Source of the DNA: Yersinia enterocolitica subsp. enterocolitica
Lineage (GTDB): Bacteria > Pseudomonadota > Gammaproteobacteria > Enterobacterales > Enterobacteriaceae
Assembly (NCBI RefSeq): GCF_901472495.1
Contig: NZ_LR590469.1
Coordinates: forward strand, 2,604,001 to 2,668,000
Reading direction: 5' to 3'
DNA: 64,000 nucleotides
Shown: positions 54,900-63,390 of the stretch, piece after piece
How the letters are laid out: every line of letters begins with the position of its first letter
Numbering within the stretch: position 1 is the first letter of the stretch
Program-made: the position numbers and the translations under genes
Notes under the pieces: model-generated
Told to the model about the DNA's origin: nothing
Database searches by the model: none
What the model saw: the letters and a program-made list of their open reading frames with translations, nothing else

Positions 54900-55493
54900 A
54901 TGAGCAACGTACTAATTATTAACGCAATGAAAGAGTTTGCGCACTCCAAAGGGGCGCTCAATCTGACTCTTACTAATGTCGCTGCCGAGTTTCTTCAGGA
55001 AAATGGCCATCAGGTTAAAATCACGACGGTTGACCAAGGCTATGATATTGAAAGTGAAATTGAAAATTATCTGTGGGCCGATACTGTCATTTATCAAATG
55101 CCGGGTTGGTGGATGGGCGAGCCTTGGATTTTGAAAAAATACATTGATGAAGTCTTTACTTATGGTCATGGCAAACTGTACCAAAGTGATGGCCGTACTC
55201 GCTCCGATGCAACTAAGGGCTATGGTTCTGGCGGTTTAATTCAGGGTAAAACCTATATGCTTTCAGTGACCTGGAATGCACCTCTTGAAGCGTTTACTGA
55301 TCCGAATCAGTTCTTCGAAGGGGTCGGTGTAGACGGTGTTTACTTGCATTTCCATAAAGCAAACCAGTTCCTTGGCATGAAGCCATTGCCGACATTTATG
55401 TGTAACGATGTGATTAAACAACCCGATATTGAAGGTGACATTAGCCGTTATCGTCAGCATTTGGCCGAAAACTTTAAGTGTCAGGCTATTTGA
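54900..55493 (+). CDS. mdaB: NADPH:quinone reductase MdaB
   Basis: A 197-aa flavoprotein of the flavodoxin-like NQO family, reducing quinones by two electrons. Conserved stretches are LIINAMKEFAHSKGALNLTL, ADTVIYQMPGWWMGEPWILK with the flavin-contact region, and YMLSVTWNAPLEAFTDPNQF. It matches E. coli MdaB. It is followed after 32 bp by ygiN, whose product works on the reduced quinol, as in E. coli. Confidence 0.95.
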   Translation: MSNVLIINAMKEFAHSKGALNLTLTNVAAEFLQENGHQVKITTVDQGYDIESEIENYLWADTVIYQMPGWWMGEPWILKKYIDEVFTYGHGKLYQSDGRTRSDATKGYGSGGLIQGKTYMLSVTWNAPLEAFTDPNQFFEGVGVDGVYLHFHKANQFLGMKPLPTFMCNDVIKQPDIEGDISRYRQHLAENFKCQAI

Positions 55494-55525
55494 TATCACA
55501 GCATCACACCTAAGTTGGAGTCACT

Positions 55526-55831
55526 ATGATTACCGTTTTTGCAGAAATAAAGGTCAAACCGGGCCGTCGCCAGGCGGTGTTGAACGCCATTGAAAAACTG
55601 ATACCTGCGGTGCTGGCAGAAGAAGGTTGTGGCGGCTACGTGCCGATGATTGACGTACCAACCCAGCTCGACTGGCAAAAGAATTCGCCAGACTCAATTT
55701 TCATGCTGGAGAAATGGCAAAGTGTTCACCATCTGGAACTGCATTTACAGATGGAACACATGCATCAGCATCGTGAAGTGATTAAAGACGATGTACTGGA
55801 TGTGAATATTCACATCCTTGATAACGCTTAA
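55526..55831 (+). CDS. ygiN: Quinol monooxygenase YgiN
   Basis: A 101-aa ABM-domain dimer that oxidises quinols such as menadiol and forms a redox cycle with MdaB. It starts ITVFAEIKVKPGRRQAVLNA and has SIFMLEKWQSVHHLELHLQM, the usual strand-helix layout. It is co-transcribed with mdaB. Confidence 0.93.
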   Translation: MITVFAEIKVKPGRRQAVLNAIEKLIPAVLAEEGCGGYVPMIDVPTQLDWQKNSPDSIFMLEKWQSVHHLELHLQMEHMHQHREVIKDDVLDVNIHILDNA

Positions 55832-55856
55832 CCTTTAGGTTGATGTTGCAGTGGCG

Positions 55857-56774
55857 TTATTGGCTGTTTTTCAACCAGTGACTGCCCTGCAACTTGATCT
55901 GTTCACTCACATAATCCAGAAAACAGGTAATCCGCGCTGCAAGCTGAGTATTGCGATAATAAACCGCGTTAATCGGCTGCCAGGTTTCCAGGATTTGATC
56001 TGCCATTACCTCAACTAAACGCCCCGCCAGCTGATCTTCTCGGGTCATAAAATCAGAGAGTTCGACGATCCCTTCGCCCTGTAAAGCCAACAAACGCAGT
56101 GTTTCACCACTGGAAGCGGCCAGATTAGGGGTGATTAATGTGCGCCCACCGGGCAAATGAGGTAGCGACCACTGATTAAGGAATTCCGGCTGAGTGAAGC
56201 CGAGCAGACTGTGATTTGCCAGGTCATCAATGGTGTGAGGGGTGCCGTGGCGTTGCAGATAATCAGGGCTGGCGAGGATACGCACCCGACTGGCTCCCAG
56301 CAGACGTGCATGGATAGTCGAATCGCGCAACGCACCAATACGAATCGCAATATCAGTGCGTTGTTCCAGTAAATCGATATTCAGGTCATCGGTATTCAGT
56401 TCAAGAATGATTTGCGGATATAACGCGCGAAAACCGCTGATCATCGGCACAATCACATGCTGCATAAAAGGAGCCGCCGCATTTATTCGCAACCGCCCGG
56501 CAGGTTTTAGCCGCCGTAGCGCAATCTGCTCTTCAGCATCATCAACCGCACCGAGGATCTGCCGTGCATGAGTGAGAAACAACTCCCCCTCTTCCGTCAA
56601 TTCCAATCGCCGAGTGGTGCGGCGCAGCAAGGTGGTCGCCAGCTTCTGTTCCAGCCGACTTAATGCCCGGCTGATGCCCGATGTGGTTTGGCTGCGCTGT
56701 TCCGCAGCCGCCGTAATAGAGCCACAGTCGACGACCGAGGTAAACGCCTGCAACTCTTCTAAGGTGACCTTCAT
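55857..56774 (-). CDS. LysR-family transcriptional regulator
   Basis: A 305-aa regulator. The N-terminal winged helix (LQAFTSVVDCGSITAAAEQR, SGISRALSRLEQKLATTLLR) is followed by a periplasmic-binding-protein-like effector domain (LRINAAAPFMQHVIVPMISG, ASPDYLQRHGTPHTIDDLAN). It starts three bases after the parE stop on the same strand, so it is probably read from the parE transcript. It converges on ygiN. Its position and the palindrome before mdaB suggest it controls mdaB-ygiN, but this is inference, and the inducer is unknown. Confidence 0.9.
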   Translation of the reverse strand: MKVTLEELQAFTSVVDCGSITAAAEQRSQTTSGISRALSRLEQKLATTLLRRTTRRLELTEEGELFLTHARQILGAVDDAEEQIALRRLKPAGRLRINAAAPFMQHVIVPMISGFRALYPQIILELNTDDLNIDLLEQRTDIAIRIGALRDSTIHARLLGASRVRILASPDYLQRHGTPHTIDDLANHSLLGFTQPEFLNQWSLPHLPGGRTLITPNLAASSGETLRLLALQGEGIVELSDFMTREDQLAGRLVEVMADQILETWQPINAVYYRNTQLAARITCFLDYVSEQIKLQGSHWLKNSQ

Positions 56775-56777
56775 CGA

Positions 56778-58673
56778 TCAGACCTCAATCTCGGCGGTAT
56801 CCCCTTTCTCTTGCAGCCAATTGCGGCGATCTTCTGAGCGTTTCTTCGCCAATAGCATGTCCATCATCGCCATTGTTTTATCAATATCGTCATCACCAAT
56901 GGTCAATTGCACCAAGCGACGAGTATTGGGATCAAGGGTGGTTTCGCGTAACTGCAACGGGTTCATTTCACCCAACCCTTTAAAGCGTTGCACATTCGGC
57001 TTGCCACGTTTGCGTTTTAGTTGCTCCAACACACCGGCTTTCTCTTCTTCATCCAGCGCATAAAACACTTCTTTGCCTAAATCGATGCGGTATAACGGCG
57101 GCATGGCCACATACACATGGCCATTGCGCACCAAAGCACGGAAGTGACGCACAAACAGCGCGCACAGCAAAGTGGCGATATGCAAACCATCGGAATCCGC
57201 ATCCGCGAGGATACAGATTTTGCCGTAGCGCAGTTGGCTCAAATCTTCGCTGTCGGGATCAATACCAATCGCAACTGAGATATCATGGACTTCCTGCGAG
57301 GCCAGGACTTCATCTGAAGACACTTCCCAGGTATTCAGGATCTTCCCTTTCAGCGGCATGATCGCCTGATATTCGCGGTCACGTGCTTGCTTGGCAGAAC
57401 CACCCGCGGAATCCCCTTCCACCAGAAACAGTTCAGTCATGCTCAAATCTTGCGAAGTACAGTCGGCCAGTTTACCGGGCAGTGCCGGGCCGCTGGTCAG
57501 TTTTTTACGCACCACTTTCTTGGCCGCACGCATGCGGCGCTGGGCACTGGAAATCGCCAACTCAGCTAACTGTTCAGCCGCTTGTACGTTCTGATTCAGC
57601 CATAAGCTGAATGCATCTTTTACTACGCCGGACACAAAGGCCGCGCACTGACGTGAGGAAAGTCGCTCTTTCGTCTGGCCGGCAAACTGTGGATCTTGCA
57701 TTTTAACTGACAACACATAGGCACAGCGTTCCCAGATATCATCTGCCGAGAGTTTGACGCCACGTGGCAGAATATTGCGGTATTCACAAAATTCGCGCAT
57801 CGCATCAAGCAAACCCTGACGTAAGCCATTAACGTGAGTACCGCCCTGCATGGTTGGGATCAAGTTGACATAACTTTCAGTCAGCAACTCGCCGCCTTCC
57901 GGCAACCATAACAGCGCCCAATCAATCGCTTCGGTATCTCCGGCAAAAGAGCCGACAAACGGCACTTCTGGCAAGGTAATCAAGCCGTTAACCGCTTCCA
58001 TTAGATAATCGGTTAAACCATCGGCATAACACCAGCGCTGCTCGGTATTATTGACCTGATCTTTAAAGACGATTTCCACGCCAGGACACAGTACCGCTTT
58101 CGCTTTGAGCAAATGAGATAAGCGAGATACAGAGAAACGCGGGCTATCGAAGAAAGAAACATCTGGCCAGAAATGTACGCTGGTACCGGTATTGCGCTTG
58201 CCGCATGTACCGATAACCTGTAGTTCCTGCACTTTGTCGCCATTTTCAAAGGCAATGCTGTAGATTTGGCTATCGCGACGCACCGTCACTTCTACACGCT
58301 TGGATAAGGCATTCACAACTGAAATACCTACACCATGCAAACCACCAGAAAATTGATAGTTTTTATTCGAGAATTTGCCGCCTGCATGTAAACGACACAA
58401 AATCAGTTCAACCGCAGGAACACCTTCTTCAGGATGGATATCAACCGGCATCCCACGGCCATCATCAATCACTTCCAGTGATTGATCGGCGTGCAGGATG
58501 ACATCAATGCGATGGGCATGGCCTGCCAGCGCCTCATCGACGCTGTTATCAATCACCTCTTGACCAAGGTGGTTTGGTCGCGTGGTGTCCGTATACATTC
58601 CCGGACGACGACGCACTGGTTCTAAACCGCTGAGTACTTCAATGGCATCAGCGTTATAGCTGGATTCAGTCAT
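56778..58673 (-). CDS. parE: DNA topoisomerase IV subunit B (ParE)
   Basis: A 631-aa ATPase subunit of topoisomerase IV. It has the GHKL ATP site (EVIDNSVDEALAGHAHRIDV, IDDGRGMPVDIHPEEG, GGLHGVGISVVNALS). The Toprim region contains TELFLVEGDSAGGSAKQARD and ILADADSDGLHIATLLCALF. The C-terminus has RFKGLGEMNPLQLRETTLDP. It matches E. coli ParE (630 aa). It is the last backbone gene in the series nudF-yqiB-cpdA-yqiA-parE, with the LysR gene directly behind it. Confidence 0.97.
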   Translation of the reverse strand: MTESSYNADAIEVLSGLEPVRRRPGMYTDTTRPNHLGQEVIDNSVDEALAGHAHRIDVILHADQSLEVIDDGRGMPVDIHPEEGVPAVELILCRLHAGGKFSNKNYQFSGGLHGVGISVVNALSKRVEVTVRRDSQIYSIAFENGDKVQELQVIGTCGKRNTGTSVHFWPDVSFFDSPRFSVSRLSHLLKAKAVLCPGVEIVFKDQVNNTEQRWCYADGLTDYLMEAVNGLITLPEVPFVGSFAGDTEAIDWALLWLPEGGELLTESYVNLIPTMQGGTHVNGLRQGLLDAMREFCEYRNILPRGVKLSADDIWERCAYVLSVKMQDPQFAGQTKERLSSRQCAAFVSGVVKDAFSLWLNQNVQAAEQLAELAISSAQRRMRAAKKVVRKKLTSGPALPGKLADCTSQDLSMTELFLVEGDSAGGSAKQARDREYQAIMPLKGKILNTWEVSSDEVLASQEVHDISVAIGIDPDSEDLSQLRYGKICILADADSDGLHIATLLCALFVRHFRALVRNGHVYVAMPPLYRIDLGKEVFYALDEEEKAGVLEQLKRKRGKPNVQRFKGLGEMNPLQLRETTLDPNTRRLVQLTIGDDDIDKTMAMMDMLLAKKRSEDRRNWLQEKGDTAEIEV

Positions 58674-58787
58674 GGTTTGATTAATATTCGGCTAATGGTT
58701 GGAAGGCTAGCGGCGATATGCCCGACAGGCCATAACGGCCTGCGGTACTCTACCCGCTGTATTGGGTGATGCTTAAACCGCCAGATA

Positions 58788-59369
58788 TCAAGCGGTCGCT
58801 AGCCCTAAAAAAGTCACAATCGGGGAGAAATAATGATCAAAACCGACAAAGGCATGATTCCCACCTGATTCTACTGTTTGCCGACAAGGGGTATAATAGG
58901 CAACCGCTTGACGGTAATCGAGGACTTCATCCCCGGTTTGTTGCAATAACCAGAGTAAATCCGGTGATTCCAACTTTTCAATCTGCATAGCTTTCAGATC
59001 GTAAATATGCCGAGACTCTAACACATATTTTTGCCCGGTGTAGGGGTTCTGATTTTCCCCCAGATAATCACTGAGCAGCTCGAATGGGCGCACTGCCGGG
59101 TTAACCACCACTGCGGGAATACTAAAGCGCTGGGAAAGCCAGGTCGCAAAATAACCGCCAAGGGAAGAACCTACAATGCCGATGGATTGCCCAGCTTTAT
59201 CCATCACGATGCTTTCCAGCATTTCTGCGGCCTCCGCCGGATAAGGCGGTAATTGTGGTATCTGCATCTCAATATGGGGATGGTGTTGCTGCAACCAACT
59301 TTTGAAGGTGGTTGCTTTGGCCGAGCTGGGTGAGCTATTAAAGCCATGAATGTATAGAAGCGTACTCAT
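58788..59369 (-). CDS. yqiA: Esterase YqiA
   Basis: A 193-aa alpha/beta hydrolase, the same length as E. coli YqiA. It starts STLLYIHGFNSSPSSAKATT, with the nucleophile in IGIVGSSLGGYFATWLSQRF, the Asp in LLQQTGDEVLDY and the His in VESGGNHAFVGFDHY. The ATG at 59369 overlaps the cpdA stop (TGATG). YqiA hydrolyses short-chain acyl esters; its physiological substrate is not known. Confidence 0.94.
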   Translation of the reverse strand: MSTLLYIHGFNSSPSSAKATTFKSWLQQHHPHIEMQIPQLPPYPAEAAEMLESIVMDKAGQSIGIVGSSLGGYFATWLSQRFSIPAVVVNPAVRPFELLSDYLGENQNPYTGQKYVLESRHIYDLKAMQIEKLESPDLLWLLQQTGDEVLDYRQAVAYYTPCRQTVESGGNHAFVGFDHYFSPIVTFLGLATA

Positions 59370-60196
59370 CAATAACCATCCGAGTCCATGTCCGGGCAGA
59401 ACTCATCACTGGCTAACCGACGAACCTCAGTTTCAAGTCTTCCATCAGGCAGTAAGTCGAGGTAGCGCCATCGCGGTGCCACGGTATCAAGTGTAAAATT
59501 AGTACAGTGCGGTTTGAACTGCACACAGGTAGAAGGGCTGGCAAGCAGCCGCTTACCATACCAATCAAGATCCAAGTCCTGATGAATATGGCCGCACAAC
59601 AGGGTAGTCACGCGCGGATAACGGGTCAGTACTGCCGCCAGCATATGCGCATTGCGCAAACTGTGCTGATCAAGCCAGGTACAGCCCGATGGCATTGGGT
59701 GATGGTGTAATAATATCAGTGTGTAGCGCTCTGGATGTGCCATCAGGCAGCGCTCCATCCACTCCAGCTGATACTCGCTCAATTCACCATAAGGAACACC
59801 AAAAACCTGACTGTCCAATAGCAGAATTTGCCAGTTTTCTCCGACCAGAACCTGCTTTGAAGGTGCAATACCGGCAGCGGCCAAGGCATCCACCATCGCC
59901 GGTTGGAAGTCATGATTACCGGGTAGCCAGACACAAGGTGCTGGCAAACGGGAGATGCCGCTGGCAAAATTCTGATAAGCGGCAACCGAATGATCCTGAG
60001 CTAAATCACCGGTTGCAACAATAAGATCAAAGGGGTGCTGCTCAGCAATAATCGCATCCAGCACAGCGCGATAACTGCGAGAAGTATTTACACCCAGCAA
60101 GGTCTCATGTTCCCCCGCAAAGAGGTGGGTATCTGTTATTTGTAAAATTCTAACCCTGGCCCCACTCGCCATAGGCAGTTTAAACAGGCTTTCCAA
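59369..60196 (-). CDS. cpdA: 3',5'-cyclic-AMP phosphodiesterase CpdA
   Basis: A metallophosphoesterase that lowers cAMP. The start was set at a TTG at 60196, preceded by AAGGACACC, because the protein from there (LESLFKLPMASGARVRILQI) aligns with E. coli CpdA (275 aa). The open frame continues 10 codons upstream to 60226. Metal-binding motifs are QITDTHLF, ATGDLAQDHS, WLPGNHDFQP, LLHHHPMPSG and LCGHIHQDLDLDWYG. It sits between yqiB and yqiA as in E. coli. Confidence 0.94.
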   Translation of the reverse strand: MESLFKLPMASGARVRILQITDTHLFAGEHETLLGVNTSRSYRAVLDAIIAEQHPFDLIVATGDLAQDHSVAAYQNFASGISRLPAPCVWLPGNHDFQPAMVDALAAAGIAPSKQVLVGENWQILLLDSQVFGVPYGELSEYQLEWMERCLMAHPERYTLILLHHHPMPSGCTWLDQHSLRNAHMLAAVLTRYPRVTTLLCGHIHQDLDLDWYGKRLLASPSTCVQFKPHCTNFTLDTVAPRWRYLDLLPDGRLETEVRRLASDEFCPDMDSDGY

Positions 60197-60275
60197 ATGG
60201 TGTCCTTGTTTTTGCACCCTTCCCAACCAGATTTATTACATACCTTCATATCTGTAGGTGAGGTTATAAGTCTGT

Positions 60276-60701
60276 CTAACAAACCGGAACTGCCACCGCT
60301 CCATGCGCCAAGCAATAGCGCAACCAGTCAGCAAGAAACTGGTTAATTTGATGCTTTTCGTCCCGCTGATGCAACTTTTTATTCGGATAATCATAACTTG
60401 CTTTGAAGCGGAAGATCTGCTGACTGGCACACACTTCCGCGACCATAGCATCATGATAAAGCCGTACCACCATAGAGGGTAGGCTCCAATATCTGACTGC
60501 GGGCTTTATTTGGACAATCTCAACAACAGAAGTGTAGCGTGTCGATTCAATAATTGTCAGTTGATAACTGGCGCCATTAACCTGATAAGCCACGCTTTCG
60601 CCCACTTCGTCGACTCGCGGTATCAAACGACGTAATTGGGCGAAGTTAGTTTCGCATACCCGCATCATCTCAGGAAAATCAGGTGTGTAGCGCTTATTCA
60701 T
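60276..60701 (-). CDS. yqiB: DUF1249 protein YqiB
   Basis: The ATG at 60701 (after AAAGAGAAAAATA) begins MNKRYTPDFPEMMRVCETNF, giving about 141 aa. The frame opens 20 codons earlier inside nudF, with no reason to start there. Conserved stretches include LTIIESTRYTSVVEIVQIKP, MVVRLYHDAMVAEVCASQQI and LADWLRYCLAHG. Function is unknown. It is located between nudF and cpdA, as in other enterobacteria, and probably shares their transcript. Confidence 0.92.
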   Translation of the reverse strand: MNKRYTPDFPEMMRVCETNFAQLRRLIPRVDEVGESVAYQVNGASYQLTIIESTRYTSVVEIVQIKPAVRYWSLPSMVVRLYHDAMVAEVCASQQIFRFKASYDYPNKKLHQRDEKHQINQFLADWLRYCLAHGAVAVPVC

Positions 60702-60712
60702 TATTTTTCTCT

Positions 60713-61345
60713 TTATGACTGCCATTCTGCTCGTAGCGCTTGATGGTGCAACGCCAGCCATTGTAATGCAATGATTGAGGCTGCGTTATCAATGGCACCT
60801 TCGTCAACCCAGCGACAAGCCTGTTCACGGCTGACAACATGCACCCGGATATCTTCATTTTCATCGGCCAGCCCATGAATCCCACTCGCGGTTGTTGCAT
60901 CGACTTCCCCGACCATAATGGACAAACGTTCACTGGTGCCACCCGGGCTGGCTAAGTAACTCAGTACCGGCTTACAGCGGCCAATATGAATTCCCGCTTC
61001 TTCCTCAGCCTCGCGCCGCGCTACTTCCTCAACGGTTTCGCCCTCTTCAATCATCCCTGCAACCATTTCTAATAACCAAGGTGATGGGCTGCTGTCAATG
61101 GCGGCAATGCGTAACTGTTCAACAAGTACCACTTCATCACGCACCGGATCGTAAGGTAATAGTACCGCGGCGTGACCGCGCTCAAAAATCTCGCGTTTAA
61201 CTTCTCCACTCATTTCGCCATTAAACAAACGATGACGAAATCGGTATAAATTCAGTGAAAAAAAACCACTGTACAGTGTTTCACGTGCAATAATTTCCAC
61301 ATCCTTCTTGTCGAAGGTCACCGGTGAAGGTTGTTTTGACGTCAT
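60713..61345 (-). CDS. nudF: ADP-ribose diphosphatase NudF
   Basis: A 210-aa Nudix hydrolase that splits ADP-ribose. The Nudix box GMIEEGETVEEVARREAEEE followed by AGI is intact. Typical flanks are YSGFFSLNLYRFRHRLFNGE and VLLPYDPVRDEVVLVEQLRI. It is the first gene of the minus-strand nudF-yqiB-cpdA-yqiA-parE set and diverges from tolC. Confidence 0.94.
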   Translation of the reverse strand: MTSKQPSPVTFDKKDVEIIARETLYSGFFSLNLYRFRHRLFNGEMSGEVKREIFERGHAAVLLPYDPVRDEVVLVEQLRIAAIDSSPSPWLLEMVAGMIEEGETVEEVARREAEEEAGIHIGRCKPVLSYLASPGGTSERLSIMVGEVDATTASGIHGLADENEDIRVHVVSREQACRWVDEGAIDNAASIIALQWLALHHQALRAEWQS

Positions 61346-61544
61346 AAACTTCTTTCCTTACTTAAGTATCTAGCCTGAATAATGACTTTTTATGACACTT
61401 TAATTAATGCCAGTCAGGCTAATAGAGGTTAGCAACTTTATAAAGGTGGTTTTATAAAGATTGTTTGACAAAAATGGCGTGATACGGGTTAGTTGTCTGA
61501 ATAGTCATTTAGCTTTGTGTTAGATTTAAGTAAATTAAGGCAGG

Positions 61545-61563
61545 ATGGCACAATCAGCCACCT
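61545..61563 (+). promoter_or_regulatory. Marbox-like site upstream of tolC
   Basis: ATGGCACAATCAGCCACCT fits the MarA/SoxS/Rob consensus AYnGCACnnWnnRYYAAAY at all defined positions but two. It lies about 100 bp before the tolC start. tolC of E. coli is activated through such a site. The rest of the 317-bp nudF-tolC gap holds no gene. Confidence 0.6.
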
Positions 61564-61662
61564 TATCCCATTGGCAGACTCTGATAGAATCGGCAACAAT
61601 TCGTCTATCGACAGCTACCATAGTAATATTGCCGCACAACTGCTGCACAACAAGGACTGCAA

Positions 61663-63144
61663 ATGAAGAAACTGCTCCCCCTTCTTATCGGGCTGAGTCT
61701 GGCTGGTTTCAGTAGCATGAGCCAGGCAGAGAACTTGCTGCAAGTTTATAAGCAAGCCAGGGATAGTAACCCGGATTTACGCAAATCAGCGGCTGACCGC
61801 GATGCTGCATATGAAAAAATTAATGAAGCTCGCAGCCCGCTGTTACCACAGTTAGGTTTAGGTGCGGGTTACACCCATACCAATGGCTTCCGTGATGCTT
61901 CTGATAACCCGGATAGCAATGCCACGTCAGGCTCACTGCAACTGACGCAAACCATTTTTGACATGTCCAAATGGCGTGCTCTGACCTTGCAAGAGAAAGC
62001 CGCAGGTATTCAGGACGTCACGTTTCAGACCAATGAACAAGCACTGATTCTCAATACAGCAACCGCCTACTTCAATGTCCTTAGAGCCATTGATAGCCTG
62101 TCTTATACCGAAGCGCAGAAACAATCCGTTTATCGCCAGTTAGACCAAACAACCCAGCGCTTTAATGTGGGTTTAGTGGCTATTACCGATGTGCAAAACG
62201 CCCGCGCTAGCTACGATACCGTGTTAGCAGACGAAGTTACGGCGCGTAATAATCTCGATAATGCGCTGGAAAACTTGCGCCAAATTACCGGTGTTTACTA
62301 CCCAGAACTGGCATCACTCAATGTTTCTCGTTTGAAGACTGAACGCCCTCAAGCCGTCACTAACCTGCTGAAAGAAGCTGAAAAACGTAATCTTTCGTTG
62401 CTTTCTGCCCGTTTGAGCCAAGATTTGGCCCGTGAGCAAATTAAGTCAGCAGAAACTGGCTATATGCCAACCATCGATTTGACGGCATCAACTTCAGTCA
62501 CCAATACTCGTTACAGCGGCGGCACACCAAGCACTCAGCAACTGAATAACGATGCGGGTCAGAACAAAATTGGCGTGCAATTGAGCTTACCGCTGTACAG
62601 CGGTGGTGCGACGAATTCTGCCGTGAAACAGGCGCAATACAATTTCGTCGGCGCCAGTGAGCAGTTGGAAAGCGCACACCGTAGTGTGGTGCAAACCGTA
62701 CGTTCCTCATTTAATAATATCTCAGCCTCCATCAGCAGCATCAAGGCTTATGAGCAGGTGGTTATTTCTAACCAAAGCTCATTAGATGCAATGGAAGCGG
62801 GTTATCAGGTGGGTACTCGTACTATTCTGGATGTATTGACTGCAACAACTAACTTGTATCAATCTAAACAGCAACTCGCGGATGCGCGTTATAACTACCT
62901 GATCAATCAGTTAAATATCAAGTCTGCTCTGGGCACGTTGAATATGAACGACTTGATGGCACTGAACGGTGTACTGGATAAACCCGTCCCGACATCGGCC
63001 ACCAGCCTGGCACCAGATAACGCTGACCAAAATGCGTATGCTGATGGTACCAGCACGCAGGCTGCACCGCGTGTCACCACGGTTAGCCAACCGACGACCG
63101 CAGCGCCAGCCGCTGCACGTAACGGCAACCCTTTCCGTAACTGA
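61663..63144 (+). CDS. tolC: Outer-membrane channel TolC
   Basis: A 493-aa outer-membrane exit duct shared by drug pumps and type I secretion. The signal peptide (MKKLLPLLIGLSLAGFSSMS, cleavage after QA) is followed by ENLLQVYKQARDSNPDLRKS, and the two TolC repeats start here and near residue 225. The C-terminal region past the barrel (PTSATSLAPDNADQN and an Ala/Thr-rich tail ending NGNPFRN) is of the enterobacterial type. It is divergent from nudF and followed by a terminator and ygiB. Confidence 0.96.
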   Translation: MKKLLPLLIGLSLAGFSSMSQAENLLQVYKQARDSNPDLRKSAADRDAAYEKINEARSPLLPQLGLGAGYTHTNGFRDASDNPDSNATSGSLQLTQTIFDMSKWRALTLQEKAAGIQDVTFQTNEQALILNTATAYFNVLRAIDSLSYTEAQKQSVYRQLDQTTQRFNVGLVAITDVQNARASYDTVLADEVTARNNLDNALENLRQITGVYYPELASLNVSRLKTERPQAVTNLLKEAEKRNLSLLSARLSQDLAREQIKSAETGYMPTIDLTASTSVTNTRYSGGTPSTQQLNNDAGQNKIGVQLSLPLYSGGATNSAVKQAQYNFVGASEQLESAHRSVVQTVRSSFNNISASISSIKAYEQVVISNQSSLDAMEAGYQVGTRTILDVLTATTNLYQSKQQLADARYNYLINQLNIKSALGTLNMNDLMALNGVLDKPVPTSATSLAPDNADQNAYADGTSTQAAPRVTTVSQPTTAAPAAARNGNPFRN

Positions 63145-63163
63145 TTTTTACGCGATTGGACTC

Positions 63164-63205
63164 ACCGGGCATAGCATCAAGCCGTGCCCGGTTTATTTTT
63201 TTTAT
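63164..63205 (+). terminator. Intrinsic terminator after tolC
   Basis: ACCGGGCA (63164-63171) pairs with TGCCCGGT (63185-63192), and a T-rich run including eight consecutive T follows. It starts 20 bp after the tolC stop. Confidence 0.9.
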
Positions 63206-63390
63206 TCCCTCTTTTGGCTCCCCAGCATTTTTCGGCGATGAAAAAAGCGAACTTACTCGCAGCATTTCGTATAGCTTTGTAAAGTCTGCCGCTCATCAGC
63301 CCTCGCGCTTTAATTTCATACACATTTCCCCTATTCTTAGGACACTTACTGGGAAAGGGCATTGAACGCCCGGAAATGAGACAAATAAAG

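Noticed and set aside
57383..57610. Three overlapping plus-strand frames inside parE
   Set aside because: They are antisense shadows of the conserved Toprim region of parE.
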